Of a stretch of 25,805 bases of DNA, positions 14,476 through 22,730 are shown piece after piece. Positions within the stretch are counted from its first letter, which is position 1. Each line of letters begins with the position of its first letter. A model generated the notes under the pieces. The model saw only the letters and a program-made list of their open reading frames with translations, did not search any database and had not been told where the DNA came from. Position numbers and translations under genes: made by a program. Source of the DNA: DTJG01 sp964532995 (lineage in GTDB: Bacteria > Ratteibacteria > UBA8468 > B48-G9 > DTJG01). The stretch lies in assembly GCA_964532995.1 (NCBI GenBank), contig CAZHJN010000027.1, forward strand, positions 1-25,805, given 5' to 3'.

Positions 14476-16095
14476 ATGAAAACCGAAGAAATAAAAACAA
14501 AACTTGTTGAAATTCTTGCAAATGCAGGATTGGTTTATGAAAATTTTAGTGTTTTCCCCTCATCAAGAAAAGAATTCGGTGATTTCTCAACAAATATTTT
14601 TCTCAAGTTAAAAAAAACAGGAAACAATATCTCTCCAGAAGAATTGATCGGTCTGATAGAGAAAAATGCATGGATAAAAGAAAATTTTGAAAAAATCGAA
14701 GAGAAAAATGGCTTTTTAAATTTTTTCCTCAGAGACACTCAGATTTATTCTGTTATCAGTGAGATACTTTCAAAAAAACATCTGTACGGGCGATCTGACT
14801 CAGGAAAAGGGAAAAAGGTTCTCATTGAATTTGTCAGCGCAAACCCAACAGGTCCCCTCACAATAGCACATGGCAGACAGGCGGCTTTTGGTGAGGCTCT
14901 TTCAAGAATACTTTCCTTTTCTGGCTGGCAGGTAACCAAAGAGTATTATCTGAATGACTGCGGAAGGCAGATGGAACTTCTTGGTATTTCATTAAAATCG
15001 TTTTATCTTCAAAATAAGGGGTTATCAGCTGAAATACCTGAAGATGGATACCATGGAGAATATCTTAAAGAAATAGCAAAGAAAATTCCTGATGGGTGCG
15101 AAAACAAAGAAGTTAAATTTTTTGAAGATTTTGCAAGGTGCGAAATACTGAAAATGATACAGGATGATCTTAAAAGATTTGATGTCTTTTTTGATAACTG
15201 GTTTTCAGAAAGTGAAATTCGCAGAACTGGAAAAGTTGAAAAAATCATCAATACGCTTATGAAAAAAGGGGTTGTATACGAACATGATGAAGCACTCTGG
15301 TTCAGATCAACCCTTTACGGAGATGACAAAGACAGAGTGATAAGAAAGAAGGACATGTCATACACATACCTTGCGCCGGATATGGCATATCACTATGAAA
15401 AAATAAGAAGAGGATATGACCTTTTGATCAATCTGTGGGGTCCGGATCATGCCGGTTATATAGCAAGAATTAAAGCCGCCATTTCTGCTCTGGACGGTTC
15501 TCCTGACAAACTGCATATAATAATAGTTCAGCTTACCACCCTTTATCGTGGAAAAGAAAAAGTTTCCATGTCCACAAGGAAAGGACAGTTTATAACCCTG
15601 AAACAATTGATGGATGAAGTTGGTCCTGACGCAACAAAGTTTTTCTTCCTTTTCAGAAGGGCAGACAGCCATCTTGATTTTGATCTTGAAATCGCAAAGA
15701 AAAAAACAGATGAAAACCCTGTATATTACATTCAATACGCCTATGTCAGAGCAAAACATATACTTGCTTTTGCAGGAGAAAAAGGAATTGGGGAGAAAGA
15801 TATAACAGGGGCTGATTTTTCTCTGCTGAAAGAACCCATGGAGCTTGACATTTTGAAAAAACTCAGGATGTTTCCTTCAGTGATTGAACAGGCAGCCAGA
15901 ACTCTTGAGGTTTCAAAAATCGCGCCTTATATCCTTGAGCTTTCAGGTATGTTTCATTCATATTACCAGAAATTCAGGGTGGTGGATGAAAACATAAAAA
16001 CTTCTTGTTCCCGTCTCGCCCTTGTACAATGTTTATCCATCGTTATGCAAACAGGACTTGAGCTTCTTGGTATATCAAAACCTGAAAGAATGTAG
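14476..16095 (+). CDS. argS: Arginyl-tRNA synthetase
   Basis: Class I synthetase charging tRNA-Arg. The 539 residues have the N-terminal additional domain (about 1-85), the catalytic Rossmann fold, and the helical anticodon-binding domain (about 420-539) with the HSYYQKFRV segment typical of ArgRS and MetRS. The HIGH-equivalent signature is T-I-A-H-G at 129-133 inside ANPTGPLTIAHGRQA, where the first histidine is threonine, a substitution I recall in other bacterial ArgRS. The KMSKS equivalent is MSTRKG at 365-370. The gene begins 2 bases after rbfA stops, with an AGGAAA site, so the two form an operon. A short intergenic stretch with a promoter follows. Confidence 0.97.
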   Translation: MKTEEIKTKLVEILANAGLVYENFSVFPSSRKEFGDFSTNIFLKLKKTGNNISPEELIGLIEKNAWIKENFEKIEEKNGFLNFFLRDTQIYSVISEILSKKHLYGRSDSGKGKKVLIEFVSANPTGPLTIAHGRQAAFGEALSRILSFSGWQVTKEYYLNDCGRQMELLGISLKSFYLQNKGLSAEIPEDGYHGEYLKEIAKKIPDGCENKEVKFFEDFARCEILKMIQDDLKRFDVFFDNWFSESEIRRTGKVEKIINTLMKKGVVYEHDEALWFRSTLYGDDKDRVIRKKDMSYTYLAPDMAYHYEKIRRGYDLLINLWGPDHAGYIARIKAAISALDGSPDKLHIIIVQLTTLYRGKEKVSMSTRKGQFITLKQLMDEVGPDATKFFFLFRRADSHLDFDLEIAKKKTDENPVYYIQYAYVRAKHILAFAGEKGIGEKDITGADFSLLKEPMELDILKKLRMFPSVIEQAARTLEVSKIAPYILELSGMFHSYYQKFRVVDENIKTSCSRLALVQCLSIVMQTGLELLGISKPERM

Positions 16096-16120
16096 GATAT
16101 AGCGGTGTATCTTACCGGTG

Positions 16121-16149
16121 TTGACATGACCCAATTTTTGAAGTAATTT
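16121..16149 (+). promoter_or_regulatory. Promoter for the pilus ATPase genes, predicted to give a leaderless mRNA
   Basis: A perfect TTGACA (16121-16126) is followed after 17 bases by TAATTT (16144-16149), a weak -10. Initiation about 7 bases further would be at the ATG of the first GspE/PilB gene (16156). No Shine-Dalgarno site precedes that ATG at a usable distance. Confidence 0.5.
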
Positions 16150-16155
16150 AATTGT

Positions 16156-17865
16156 ATGCCGACAAAAAAAGAAATTACAACGATTATCCAAAACATAGGG
16201 CTCTGGGATCGGCAGGCAATTGAAAAAGCCCTGCAGGAACAGGAAGTAACCGATAGACCACTCAAAGAAATATTTCAAAATATGGGGCTACTGCCTTTCG
16301 GAGATGTACCGACAACACTTTTCTTTCAACTCGGTATAGTCCAGCAAAACCTTCCTCTCAGAGAAATCCCACCCGAGGTAATAAACCTGGTTTCTCCTTC
16401 GTTTGCAAAAAAACACAGAATTATACCATGGAAAATTCGTGAGGATCAAAAACTTGTTCTCGTAACAGATGACCCGATCAACATTATAGCGAGTGACTAT
16501 TTCAAAAAGGTTATTAATGTACCAAATGATATTGAAATCATCGTAACATTCCCGAATGAAATAGACCAGCTGATGGCAAAGTATTTTGAGCAGCAGGATA
16601 TTGAAGACCTTTCAGCCATGCTTCAGGAAGTCGGGAGTGCTGACACCATTGAAACACTTGAAGATGAAGAAATCACCACAGATGAAGATGAAGAAGCCCT
16701 TGCTCTTCAGGCGCCTGTTGTAAAAATTGTGAATTTAATATTTGTTGAAGCGCTGCGAAGAAGAGCAAGCGATATCCATCTTGAACCCCTTGAAAAGAAA
16801 TTCAGGGTAAGGTTCAGAATTGATGGAGTGCTTTACGAAGTGGTCAGTCCACCAAAAAGGGTTGAAAGGGCTGTCATTGCGCGTGTTAAACTGATGGCAA
16901 AAATGGACCTTTCAGAGAAAAGGCTGCCTCAGGATGGCCGCATTATGCTTGATATAGGCGGAAGACCGATAGATTTCCGCGTTTCATCGCTTCCCGGTAT
17001 ATATGGAGAAAGTGTGGTTCTGAGAATCCTTGATAAGACGAAAGCCCTTAAAGATCTTGAACAACTTGGATTTATGGAACAGGACCGTAAAACATGGGAA
17101 AATCTTTTAAGATACTCTGGAGGAATCCTGCTTGTAACAGGTCCCACCGGTTCCGGCAAAACAACAACCCTGTATGCTTCTCTAAAAAAACTGAATACCA
17201 TTGACAGAAAATTGATGACGGCCGAAGAACCTGTTGAGTACCAGATATCAGGAATAAATCAGACACCTGTCAGACCTGAAATTGGACTGACCTTTGCCTC
17301 TGTTCTGAGAGCCTTTTTAAGACAATCCCCGGATGTAATACTCGTTGGGGAAATCAGAGATTTCGAAACAGCCGACATAGCACTTCGAGCAGCACTTACA
17401 GGGCACCTTGTTTTCAGCACCCTGCACACAAATGACGCGCCAAGTGCCATCACCAGATTGATTGATCTTGGAATACCACCCTTCCTTGTCGCATCCTCTG
17501 TTCAGGGCGTTATGGCGCAGAGACTTGTAAGGGTTCTCTGCAAATACTGCAAACAGCCCATTGAACCAGACCAGCATATGAAGGAATTGTTAAAGATACA
17601 GGAAGGTGAAAAAGTTACCCTGTTTGAACCAAGGGGTTGCCCTGAATGTAATTTTACGGGTTTTATGGACCGGCTCGCTATCTTTGAAATTTTTATAATG
17701 AATGATACGCTTCGGGAGCTCACGATGAGAAGAGCGACAGCCGAAGAATTAAAAAAGGAAGCCCGTAAAACCGGTATGTCAACCATGAGAGACGATGGTT
17801 TTAGAAAGGTAAAACTTGGACTCACAACAATTCAGGAAGTAATAGAGGTAGCCGGGGAGGAATAA
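16156..17865 (+). CDS. pilB: GspE/PilB-family assembly ATPase 1, with degenerate MshEN domain
   Basis: A 569-residue cytoplasmic hexameric ATPase that powers pilus or pseudopilus assembly. Residues 1-150 are an N-terminal T2SSE_N/MshEN-like region; an acidic linker rich in Glu and Asp covers about 163-182; the ATPase core follows. Walker A is GPTGSGKT at 329-336. The Asp box reads TAEEPVEY, with Glu where Asp is usual. Walker B is VILVGEIRD and the His box TLHTNDAPSAITRL. A zinc site is formed by Cys462, Cys465, Cys495 and Cys498. The N-terminus aligns residue for residue with ATPase 2 (19014), but the two Leu-Gly pairs of the c-di-GMP motif are Ile7-Thr8 and Leu36-Lys37, so c-di-GMP binding is probably lost. 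It ends in a TAATG overlap with pilT. Confidence 0.94.
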   Translation: MPTKKEITTIIQNIGLWDRQAIEKALQEQEVTDRPLKEIFQNMGLLPFGDVPTTLFFQLGIVQQNLPLREIPPEVINLVSPSFAKKHRIIPWKIREDQKLVLVTDDPINIIASDYFKKVINVPNDIEIIVTFPNEIDQLMAKYFEQQDIEDLSAMLQEVGSADTIETLEDEEITTDEDEEALALQAPVVKIVNLIFVEALRRRASDIHLEPLEKKFRVRFRIDGVLYEVVSPPKRVERAVIARVKLMAKMDLSEKRLPQDGRIMLDIGGRPIDFRVSSLPGIYGESVVLRILDKTKALKDLEQLGFMEQDRKTWENLLRYSGGILLVTGPTGSGKTTTLYASLKKLNTIDRKLMTAEEPVEYQISGINQTPVRPEIGLTFASVLRAFLRQSPDVILVGEIRDFETADIALRAALTGHLVFSTLHTNDAPSAITRLIDLGIPPFLVASSVQGVMAQRLVRVLCKYCKQPIEPDQHMKELLKIQEGEKVTLFEPRGCPECNFTGFMDRLAIFEIFIMNDTLRELTMRRATAEELKKEARKTGMSTMRDDGFRKVKLGLTTIQEVIEVAGEE

Positions 17866-19010
17866 TGCCAAAACCGATTGAAGAACTTCTTGAGATGATT
17901 GTCCGTGAAAATGCAAGTGACCTTCATATAAATGTCGGACTGCCACCAATGATGAGAGGGCATGGAGGACTTGTCAAAATGGATTCAGAACCCCTCACCC
18001 CTGAGGATACAGTTAACTATATGAAGGCAATCACATCAAGGGAACATCAGGAAGAACTTCAGAGGGTTGGAGGTACCGATTTTGGATTTGCTTTTAAAGA
18101 CATCGCAAGATTTCGTGTTTCTGTATTCAAAGAACGCGGTCATATTGCAATGGCACTCCGTTTAATTCCTTATAAGTTTTTGACCTTTGAACAGCTTGGC
18201 CTTGAAGAAAAAACCATGAAATATCTTCTCACAAGGCCCCGTGGATTGATACTTGTGACAGGCCCAACAGGTTCCGGAAAAACGACCACGCTTGCTTCAA
18301 TGGTTGATTATATGAACACACATATGGATCATCATATCATAACGATTGAAGACCCGATTGAGTATTATCATCCTCACAAAAGGTCAATTATAACACAGAG
18401 AGAACTCGGGGTTGACGTACCTACCTTCGCAGAAGCACTAAGAAGGGGATTGAGGCAGGATCCTGATGTATTTCTCGTTGGGGAAATGAGAGACCTCGAA
18501 ACAATTGAAGCCGCAATCACAGCAGCAGAAACAGGACATATTGTATTTGGAACCCTGCATACAACAGGCTCAACACGCACGATAGATAGAATTGTTAATG
18601 TCTTCCCTGTGGAACAGCAGGAACAGATTAGAATTATGCTTTCTGTGTCAATTCTCGCCATAATCTCTCAGATTCTTCTTCATCGTGTTGATAAACCCGG
18701 AAGAGTTGCAGCATTTGAAATCATGATAGCCACACCTTCAATTCAAAATCTCATCCGCGAACGCAAAACATACAGAATCATTTCAGACATTCAGACAGGG
18801 ATGAAAATGGGTATGGTAACTCTTGATGCATTTCTTATGAGGCTTTTCAAAGAGGGTAAAATATCCTTTGAAGATATAATGATTTACAGTCAGTACCCAG
18901 AACAGGTAAAACATCAGCTTGCTGCAGAAGGGGTCATTGACCAGTCTCTTGTGGCTAAAGATTATGGCGAAACCATAGAGATGGAAAGCAAAGAGGAAAC
19001 AAAAGGATGA
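17865..19010 (+). CDS. pilT: Type IV pilus retraction ATPase PilT
   Basis: A 381-residue twitching ATPase that disassembles pili from the inner-membrane base. The N-terminal PAS-like domain (about 1-100) starts IEELLEMIVRENASDLHINVG. Walker A is GPTGSGKT at 133-140, the Asp box IEDPIEYYH, Walker B VFLVGEMRD, and the His box TLHTTGSTRTIDRI. The PilT-specific retraction motif related to AIRNLIRE appears as S-IQNLIRE with Ile293 to Glu299. It lacks the zinc cysteines of the GspE/PilB group, as expected. A strong GGGGAGG site lies before the ATG, which overlaps the upstream stop. A PilT argues for a dynamic type IV pilus rather than a pure type II secretion system. A C-terminal tail of about 20 charged residues is unmatched. 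Confidence 0.95.
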   Translation: MPKPIEELLEMIVRENASDLHINVGLPPMMRGHGGLVKMDSEPLTPEDTVNYMKAITSREHQEELQRVGGTDFGFAFKDIARFRVSVFKERGHIAMALRLIPYKFLTFEQLGLEEKTMKYLLTRPRGLILVTGPTGSGKTTTLASMVDYMNTHMDHHIITIEDPIEYYHPHKRSIITQRELGVDVPTFAEALRRGLRQDPDVFLVGEMRDLETIEAAITAAETGHIVFGTLHTTGSTRTIDRIVNVFPVEQQEQIRIMLSVSILAIISQILLHRVDKPGRVAAFEIMIATPSIQNLIRERKTYRIISDIQTGMKMGMVTLDAFLMRLFKEGKISFEDIMIYSQYPEQVKHQLAAEGVIDQSLVAKDYGETIEMESKEETKG

Positions 19011-19013
19011 TAT

Positions 19014-20738
19014 ATGGCTGAAAGAAAACTTCTCGGAGAAATGTTGATTGAGGCCGGGCTTCTGACCGAAAAACAGCTGGAGGAAGCCCTGAAGGAACAG
19101 GTAAAAACAGGAAGATTTCTTGGCAGAATAATTGTGGAAAAAGGTCTTGTTGACGAAAAGGACCTAAAAAGAGTTCTGAGTCTTCAGGCTGGCATTGAGA
19201 TGATAGACCTGAAGAACACTGTTATTGATAAGAATGCCATCAATGTGTTTCCTTCGGCTCTTGCGAAAACATACAATGTCCTTCCTGTGAAACTTGAAAA
19301 AAATGTTCTTACTCTTGCTGTTGGTGATACGCTGAGTCTGAACATACAGGATGATATTTCATTCATTCTTGGATATAAGATAAAAATGGTTCTGGCGGAT
19401 GAAGAGGATATCAAAGAAAATATTAACGTGTATTATGGTTCAGAACTTGAAACCATAGACGACCTGATAAAATGGATATCCCAGGATATGTCTGAAATGG
19501 AAGAACTTGAAACAATAGCATCTGCCAGTGGTGAATATGCAACAATTACAAGTCTTGAAGAAATCGCTTCCCTCCCACCGGTTGTGAAACTCTTTGATTT
19601 GATTCTATTGCAAACAGTAAGGGATAACGCATCTGACGTTCATCTTGAACCATTCGAGAATGATTTCAGGGTAAGATACAGGGTCGATGGGGTTCTGTAC
19701 GATATGGTTCACCCGCCAAAAGGGTTGTCCTTTGCGCTCTTTTGCAGATTCAAAATCATGGCTTCAATGGACATTGCTGAAAGAAGACTTCCACAGGACG
19801 GACGCATTGAACTGTCTGTTATGGGAAGGCCTGTTGACCTTCGTGTGAATACTGTTCCCACAATATTCGGTGAATGTCTGGCAATCCGTGTGCTTGATAG
19901 AGGAAAAACGATTTTTGACATGGGAAACCTCGGATTGTTACCTGCCGATATGGAAAATGTTGAGAAACTCATACACAAACCTCACGGTATCATTCTTGCC
20001 ACAGGACCAACAGGATGCGGTAAGACAACAACCCTTTACGCTCTATTAAGAAAACTTAACACACCTGAGGTTAAACTCATCACAACAGAAGACCCTGTTG
20101 AGTATATGCTTGAAGGCGCTGTACAGGTTCCTGTAAAGGAAAGTATCGGTCTCACTTTTGCTGTGTGCATCAGAAGTATACTCCGCCAGGACCCTGACAT
20201 TATACTTGTGGGAGAGGTGCGCGACTTTGATACAGCGCAGATGGCGATACAGTCATCCCTTACAGGACATCTTGTCCTGAGTACACTTCATACAAACGAT
20301 GCACCGACAACCATTATGCGTCTGGTGGATATGAAGGTGGAACCATTCCTTCTTGCTTCAACAATAGAAGGTATCATCGCACAGCGGCTTGTAAGGGTTC
20401 TGTGTCCGAGATGCAAGGAAGAATACAAACCGCCAAAGCAGGAAATCATTGAACTCGGTATTACGGATGAAAAAGCTGAACAGATGAAATTTTATAGACC
20501 GGTTGGTTGCCCTTTTTGCAGAGGAGGATACAAAGGGAGAACTGGAATCTTCGAAATCCTTCTTCCAAATGAGTCTTTGTGGCGCGCTGTGCTTGAAAAT
20601 AGACCTCTTGGTGAGATTCGCGATATAGCTGTTAACGAGTGTAAAATGAAAACCCTTGTGGATGATGGTATTGAGAAGATCAACCTGGGTATAACATCTG
20701 TGGAAGAAGTTATGAGAGAAGTTCATGGCTACGGTTGA
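19014..20738 (+). CDS. pilB: GspE/PilB-family assembly ATPase 2, with intact c-di-GMP-type MshEN motif
   Basis: A 574-residue extension ATPase. Residues 6-29 and 35-58 are two 24-residue copies of the MshEN pattern (x-L-G-x2-hydrophobic pair-x2-G-hydrophobic pair-x4-L-x3-L-x2-Q) separated by the canonical 5-residue spacer 30-34. The pattern is known to bind c-di-GMP in MshE-type ATPases. Leu7-Gly8, Gly15, Gln29, Leu36-Gly37, Gly44 and Gln58 are all present; only the first residue of copy two (Phe35) departs from the consensus. The core has Walker A GPTGCGKT at 331-338, TTEDPVEY, VILVGEVRD, and zinc cysteines 464, 467, 499 and 502. It starts 3 bases after pilT with an AGGA site. Substitution of Ser by Cys335 in Walker A is mild. 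I infer c-di-GMP control; binding is untested. Confidence 0.95.
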   Translation: MAERKLLGEMLIEAGLLTEKQLEEALKEQVKTGRFLGRIIVEKGLVDEKDLKRVLSLQAGIEMIDLKNTVIDKNAINVFPSALAKTYNVLPVKLEKNVLTLAVGDTLSLNIQDDISFILGYKIKMVLADEEDIKENINVYYGSELETIDDLIKWISQDMSEMEELETIASASGEYATITSLEEIASLPPVVKLFDLILLQTVRDNASDVHLEPFENDFRVRYRVDGVLYDMVHPPKGLSFALFCRFKIMASMDIAERRLPQDGRIELSVMGRPVDLRVNTVPTIFGECLAIRVLDRGKTIFDMGNLGLLPADMENVEKLIHKPHGIILATGPTGCGKTTTLYALLRKLNTPEVKLITTEDPVEYMLEGAVQVPVKESIGLTFAVCIRSILRQDPDIILVGEVRDFDTAQMAIQSSLTGHLVLSTLHTNDAPTTIMRLVDMKVEPFLLASTIEGIIAQRLVRVLCPRCKEEYKPPKQEIIELGITDEKAEQMKFYRPVGCPFCRGGYKGRTGIFEILLPNESLWRAVLENRPLGEIRDIAVNECKMKTLVDDGIEKINLGITSVEEVMREVHGYG

Positions 20739-20751
20739 TATGAAAAAAGTC

Positions 20752-20780
20752 TTTACTTATTTTTTAATGCAGGGTATCAT
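20752..20780 (+). promoter_or_regulatory. Promoter for the pilC-pseudopilin genes
   Basis: TTTACT (20752-20757), a 17-base spacer and TATCAT (20775-20780, five of six consensus bases). Initiation near 20787 gives a leader of about 20 bases with AGAGGGG at 20796-20802, 5 bases before the pilC ATG. It would let platform and pseudopilins be expressed apart from the ATPases. Confidence 0.55.
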
Positions 20781-20807
20781 AGGATTGGAAACACAAGAGG
20801 GGAAAAT

Positions 20808-22115
20808 ATGCCGAATTTCCAGTATTCAGGCCTCGATGGAACAGGAAAAGCGGTAAGTGGTACCATTGCAGCAGCAAGCTCACAGGATGCGATAGGCAAA
20901 CTGAAATCCATGGGATATTATGTCACAAGCATAAGCTCCGGTAAATCTGGCTCAGCTGCAAAATCCGCGCCTTCAACAAAACAACCCCAGAAGGCCACCG
21001 CAAAGAAAAAAGCAGGAGGCGGTGGCATAAACATAAACCTGCCATTTCTTGGTGGCTCAAGAATAAAACCAAAAGAACTTATGATTATAACGCGCCAGCT
21101 CGCCACCCTCATCGGTTCAGGCCTTCCATTGTTAAGAGCATTGAAAGTCCTTGAACAGCAGAGAAAAGGAGGAGCAGCAAAGGTTCTGAACAGGGTTGCA
21201 AGCGAGATTGAACAGGGAGCGCTCTTCTCTGAAGCCCTTGCAAAGTTTCCATCAAGCTTTCAGAAAATCTATGTTGCAATGGTCAAAGCAGGTGAAGCAG
21301 GAGGTGCACTTGAATCAGTTTTGAGTCGCCTCGCGGAATTTATGGAAAAAGAGGCAAAACTCAGAGGAAAAATCAAATCAGCAATGGCATACCCAACAGT
21401 TGTCGTGGTTGTCATGATTGGTATCCTGACATTTATAATGGTTAAAATTGTACCGACATTTACCAAAATTTTTGAAGATATGGAGGTGGGGGAGCTGCCG
21501 CCCACAACAGTTCTTCTTATTAAAATGTCAAAACTTATGGCAGAACGATCCTATCTGATAGTTGCCTTTATCTTTGCACTTGCTATACTTTATAAGGTCG
21601 CAAACAGAATTAAGTTTACCAAGTACCTGATTGACAAGATAAAACTCAGGTTATTTATATTCGGACCTGTAATTTCCAAAACAATTATTGCCCGTTTTGC
21701 GAGAACTTTTGCCACTCTTATCACAAGCGGTGTTCCTATACTTCAATCTCTCCAGATTGTCAGAGATACTGTTGGAAATGAGGTTATTGCCAATGCCATT
21801 AATGAAATTCGTAATAGGGTCAGAGAAGGAGAAGGAATTTCTGGAATTATGCTGCGAACCGGGGCTTTTCCTCCAATGGTAACCAATATGATCGCTGTTG
21901 GCGAAGAAACAGGTGCCATGGATTCAATGCTTGAAAAGGTCGCTGACGCATATGAGGCAGAAGTGGACGCTGCGGTTACTGCGATGACATCAATGCTTGA
22001 ACCAATACTTATCGTGTGTCTTGGTGTTGTTGTTGGATTTATTGTCATTTCACTCTTTATGCCACTTATAAAAATAGCACTGAGCCTGTCCGGCGGTGCA
22101 GGAGGAGGTGAATAA
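20808..22115 (+). CDS. pilC: Type IV pilus/type II secretion inner-membrane platform protein PilC/GspF
   Basis: A 435-residue polytopic protein that couples the cytoplasmic ATPases to pilin polymerisation. It opens with the family's MPNFQYSGLDGTGKAVSG-like motif, has a low-complexity Ala/Lys/Gly stretch at about 45-78, then two GspF domains (about 95-220 and 295-420). Three transmembrane segments are visible (near residues 200-222, 245-265 and 400-425). Conserved pieces include LATLIGSGLPLLRAL, MVKAGEAGGALE in the first domain and the matching LITSGVPILQSL, IAVGEETGAMD in the second. The gene has its own promoter and strong ribosome site and ends in a TAATG overlap with the next pseudopilin. 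One PilC serves both assembly ATPases in this locus. Confidence 0.95.
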   Translation: MPNFQYSGLDGTGKAVSGTIAAASSQDAIGKLKSMGYYVTSISSGKSGSAAKSAPSTKQPQKATAKKKAGGGGININLPFLGGSRIKPKELMIITRQLATLIGSGLPLLRALKVLEQQRKGGAAKVLNRVASEIEQGALFSEALAKFPSSFQKIYVAMVKAGEAGGALESVLSRLAEFMEKEAKLRGKIKSAMAYPTVVVVVMIGILTFIMVKIVPTFTKIFEDMEVGELPPTTVLLIKMSKLMAERSYLIVAFIFALAILYKVANRIKFTKYLIDKIKLRLFIFGPVISKTIIARFARTFATLITSGVPILQSLQIVRDTVGNEVIANAINEIRNRVREGEGISGIMLRTGAFPPMVTNMIAVGEETGAMDSMLEKVADAYEAEVDAAVTAMTSMLEPILIVCLGVVVGFIVISLFMPLIKIALSLSGGAGGGE

Positions 22116-22729
22116 TGTTAAAGAAAAATGGATTCACGCTTGTCGAAATGCTGGTTGTAATTGCAATAATTGGGATGCTTGCAGCAATTTTACTTCCTGC
22201 GCTCGCAGGAGCAAGAGAAAGAGCAAGAAGAACAACCTGCATAAATAATCTCAGGCAGTTAATGGCTGCCTTTGAGATGTATGCTGAAGATCATTACGAA
22301 AACTATCCTGCTGCACCCGAAAGCATATATTCTGATATTTACCCGAATCTTGTCAAAACCCCGCAGACCTTCTGGTGTCCATCAACCATATCAAGAAGAG
22401 TAAGATCCCCAAACTCAATTGATTCCTCAAACTGGAATGATTCCTATGCATTTGTTTTTGGTCTGACAACATCAAATAATTGTCCTAATCCTGTTCCAGT
22501 AATAAGCGATAAAGGTGTTTATGTTGGAGCATCAGAAAGTTATGGAAACCACAGAGGTGGAATTAACGTTCAATATTTTGATGGCTCTACAATGTGGGTC
22601 CTTGAACAAAAAATTGTTTATTATAGCGGTTCAAATGGTCCGTTGGACGGAGTAAATATTGCCTGCTCTCAGGATGGTCAGTATATTGATATAAAAGCGG
22701 ATGGGGTTGAATCAAAATGGGGACAATAA
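22115..22729 (+). CDS. Prepilin-like protein with H-X9-DG motif
   Basis: A 204-residue pseudopilin. The class III prepilin leader is short, with cleavage expected between Gly6 and Phe7, Glu11 at +5 and a hydrophobic helix to about residue 30 ending LLPALAGARERARR. The C-terminal half has the signature HRGGINVQYFDG: His146, nine residues, then Asp156-Gly157. This H-X9-DG motif marks a family of prepilin-processed proteins abundant in Planctomycetes, Verrucomicrobia and Lentisphaerae; its function is unknown. Four cysteines (42, 88, 123, 184) could form disulfides. It is the first pseudopilin after pilC and could be the major subunit or a minor one; sequence alone does not decide. The remaining 60 residues after the motif have no family I recognise. 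Confidence 0.88.
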   Translation: MLKKNGFTLVEMLVVIAIIGMLAAILLPALAGARERARRTTCINNLRQLMAAFEMYAEDHYENYPAAPESIYSDIYPNLVKTPQTFWCPSTISRRVRSPNSIDSSNWNDSYAFVFGLTTSNNCPNPVPVISDKGVYVGASESYGNHRGGINVQYFDGSTMWVLEQKIVYYSGSNGPLDGVNIACSQDGQYIDIKADGVESKWGQ

Positions 22730-22730
22730 A

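Noticed and set aside
14871..14885. ArgRS with a broken HIGH motif
   Set aside because: Thr129-Ile-Ala-His-Gly differs from HVGHG, but I recall this type of substitution in other bacterial ArgRS and the rest of the active site is intact.
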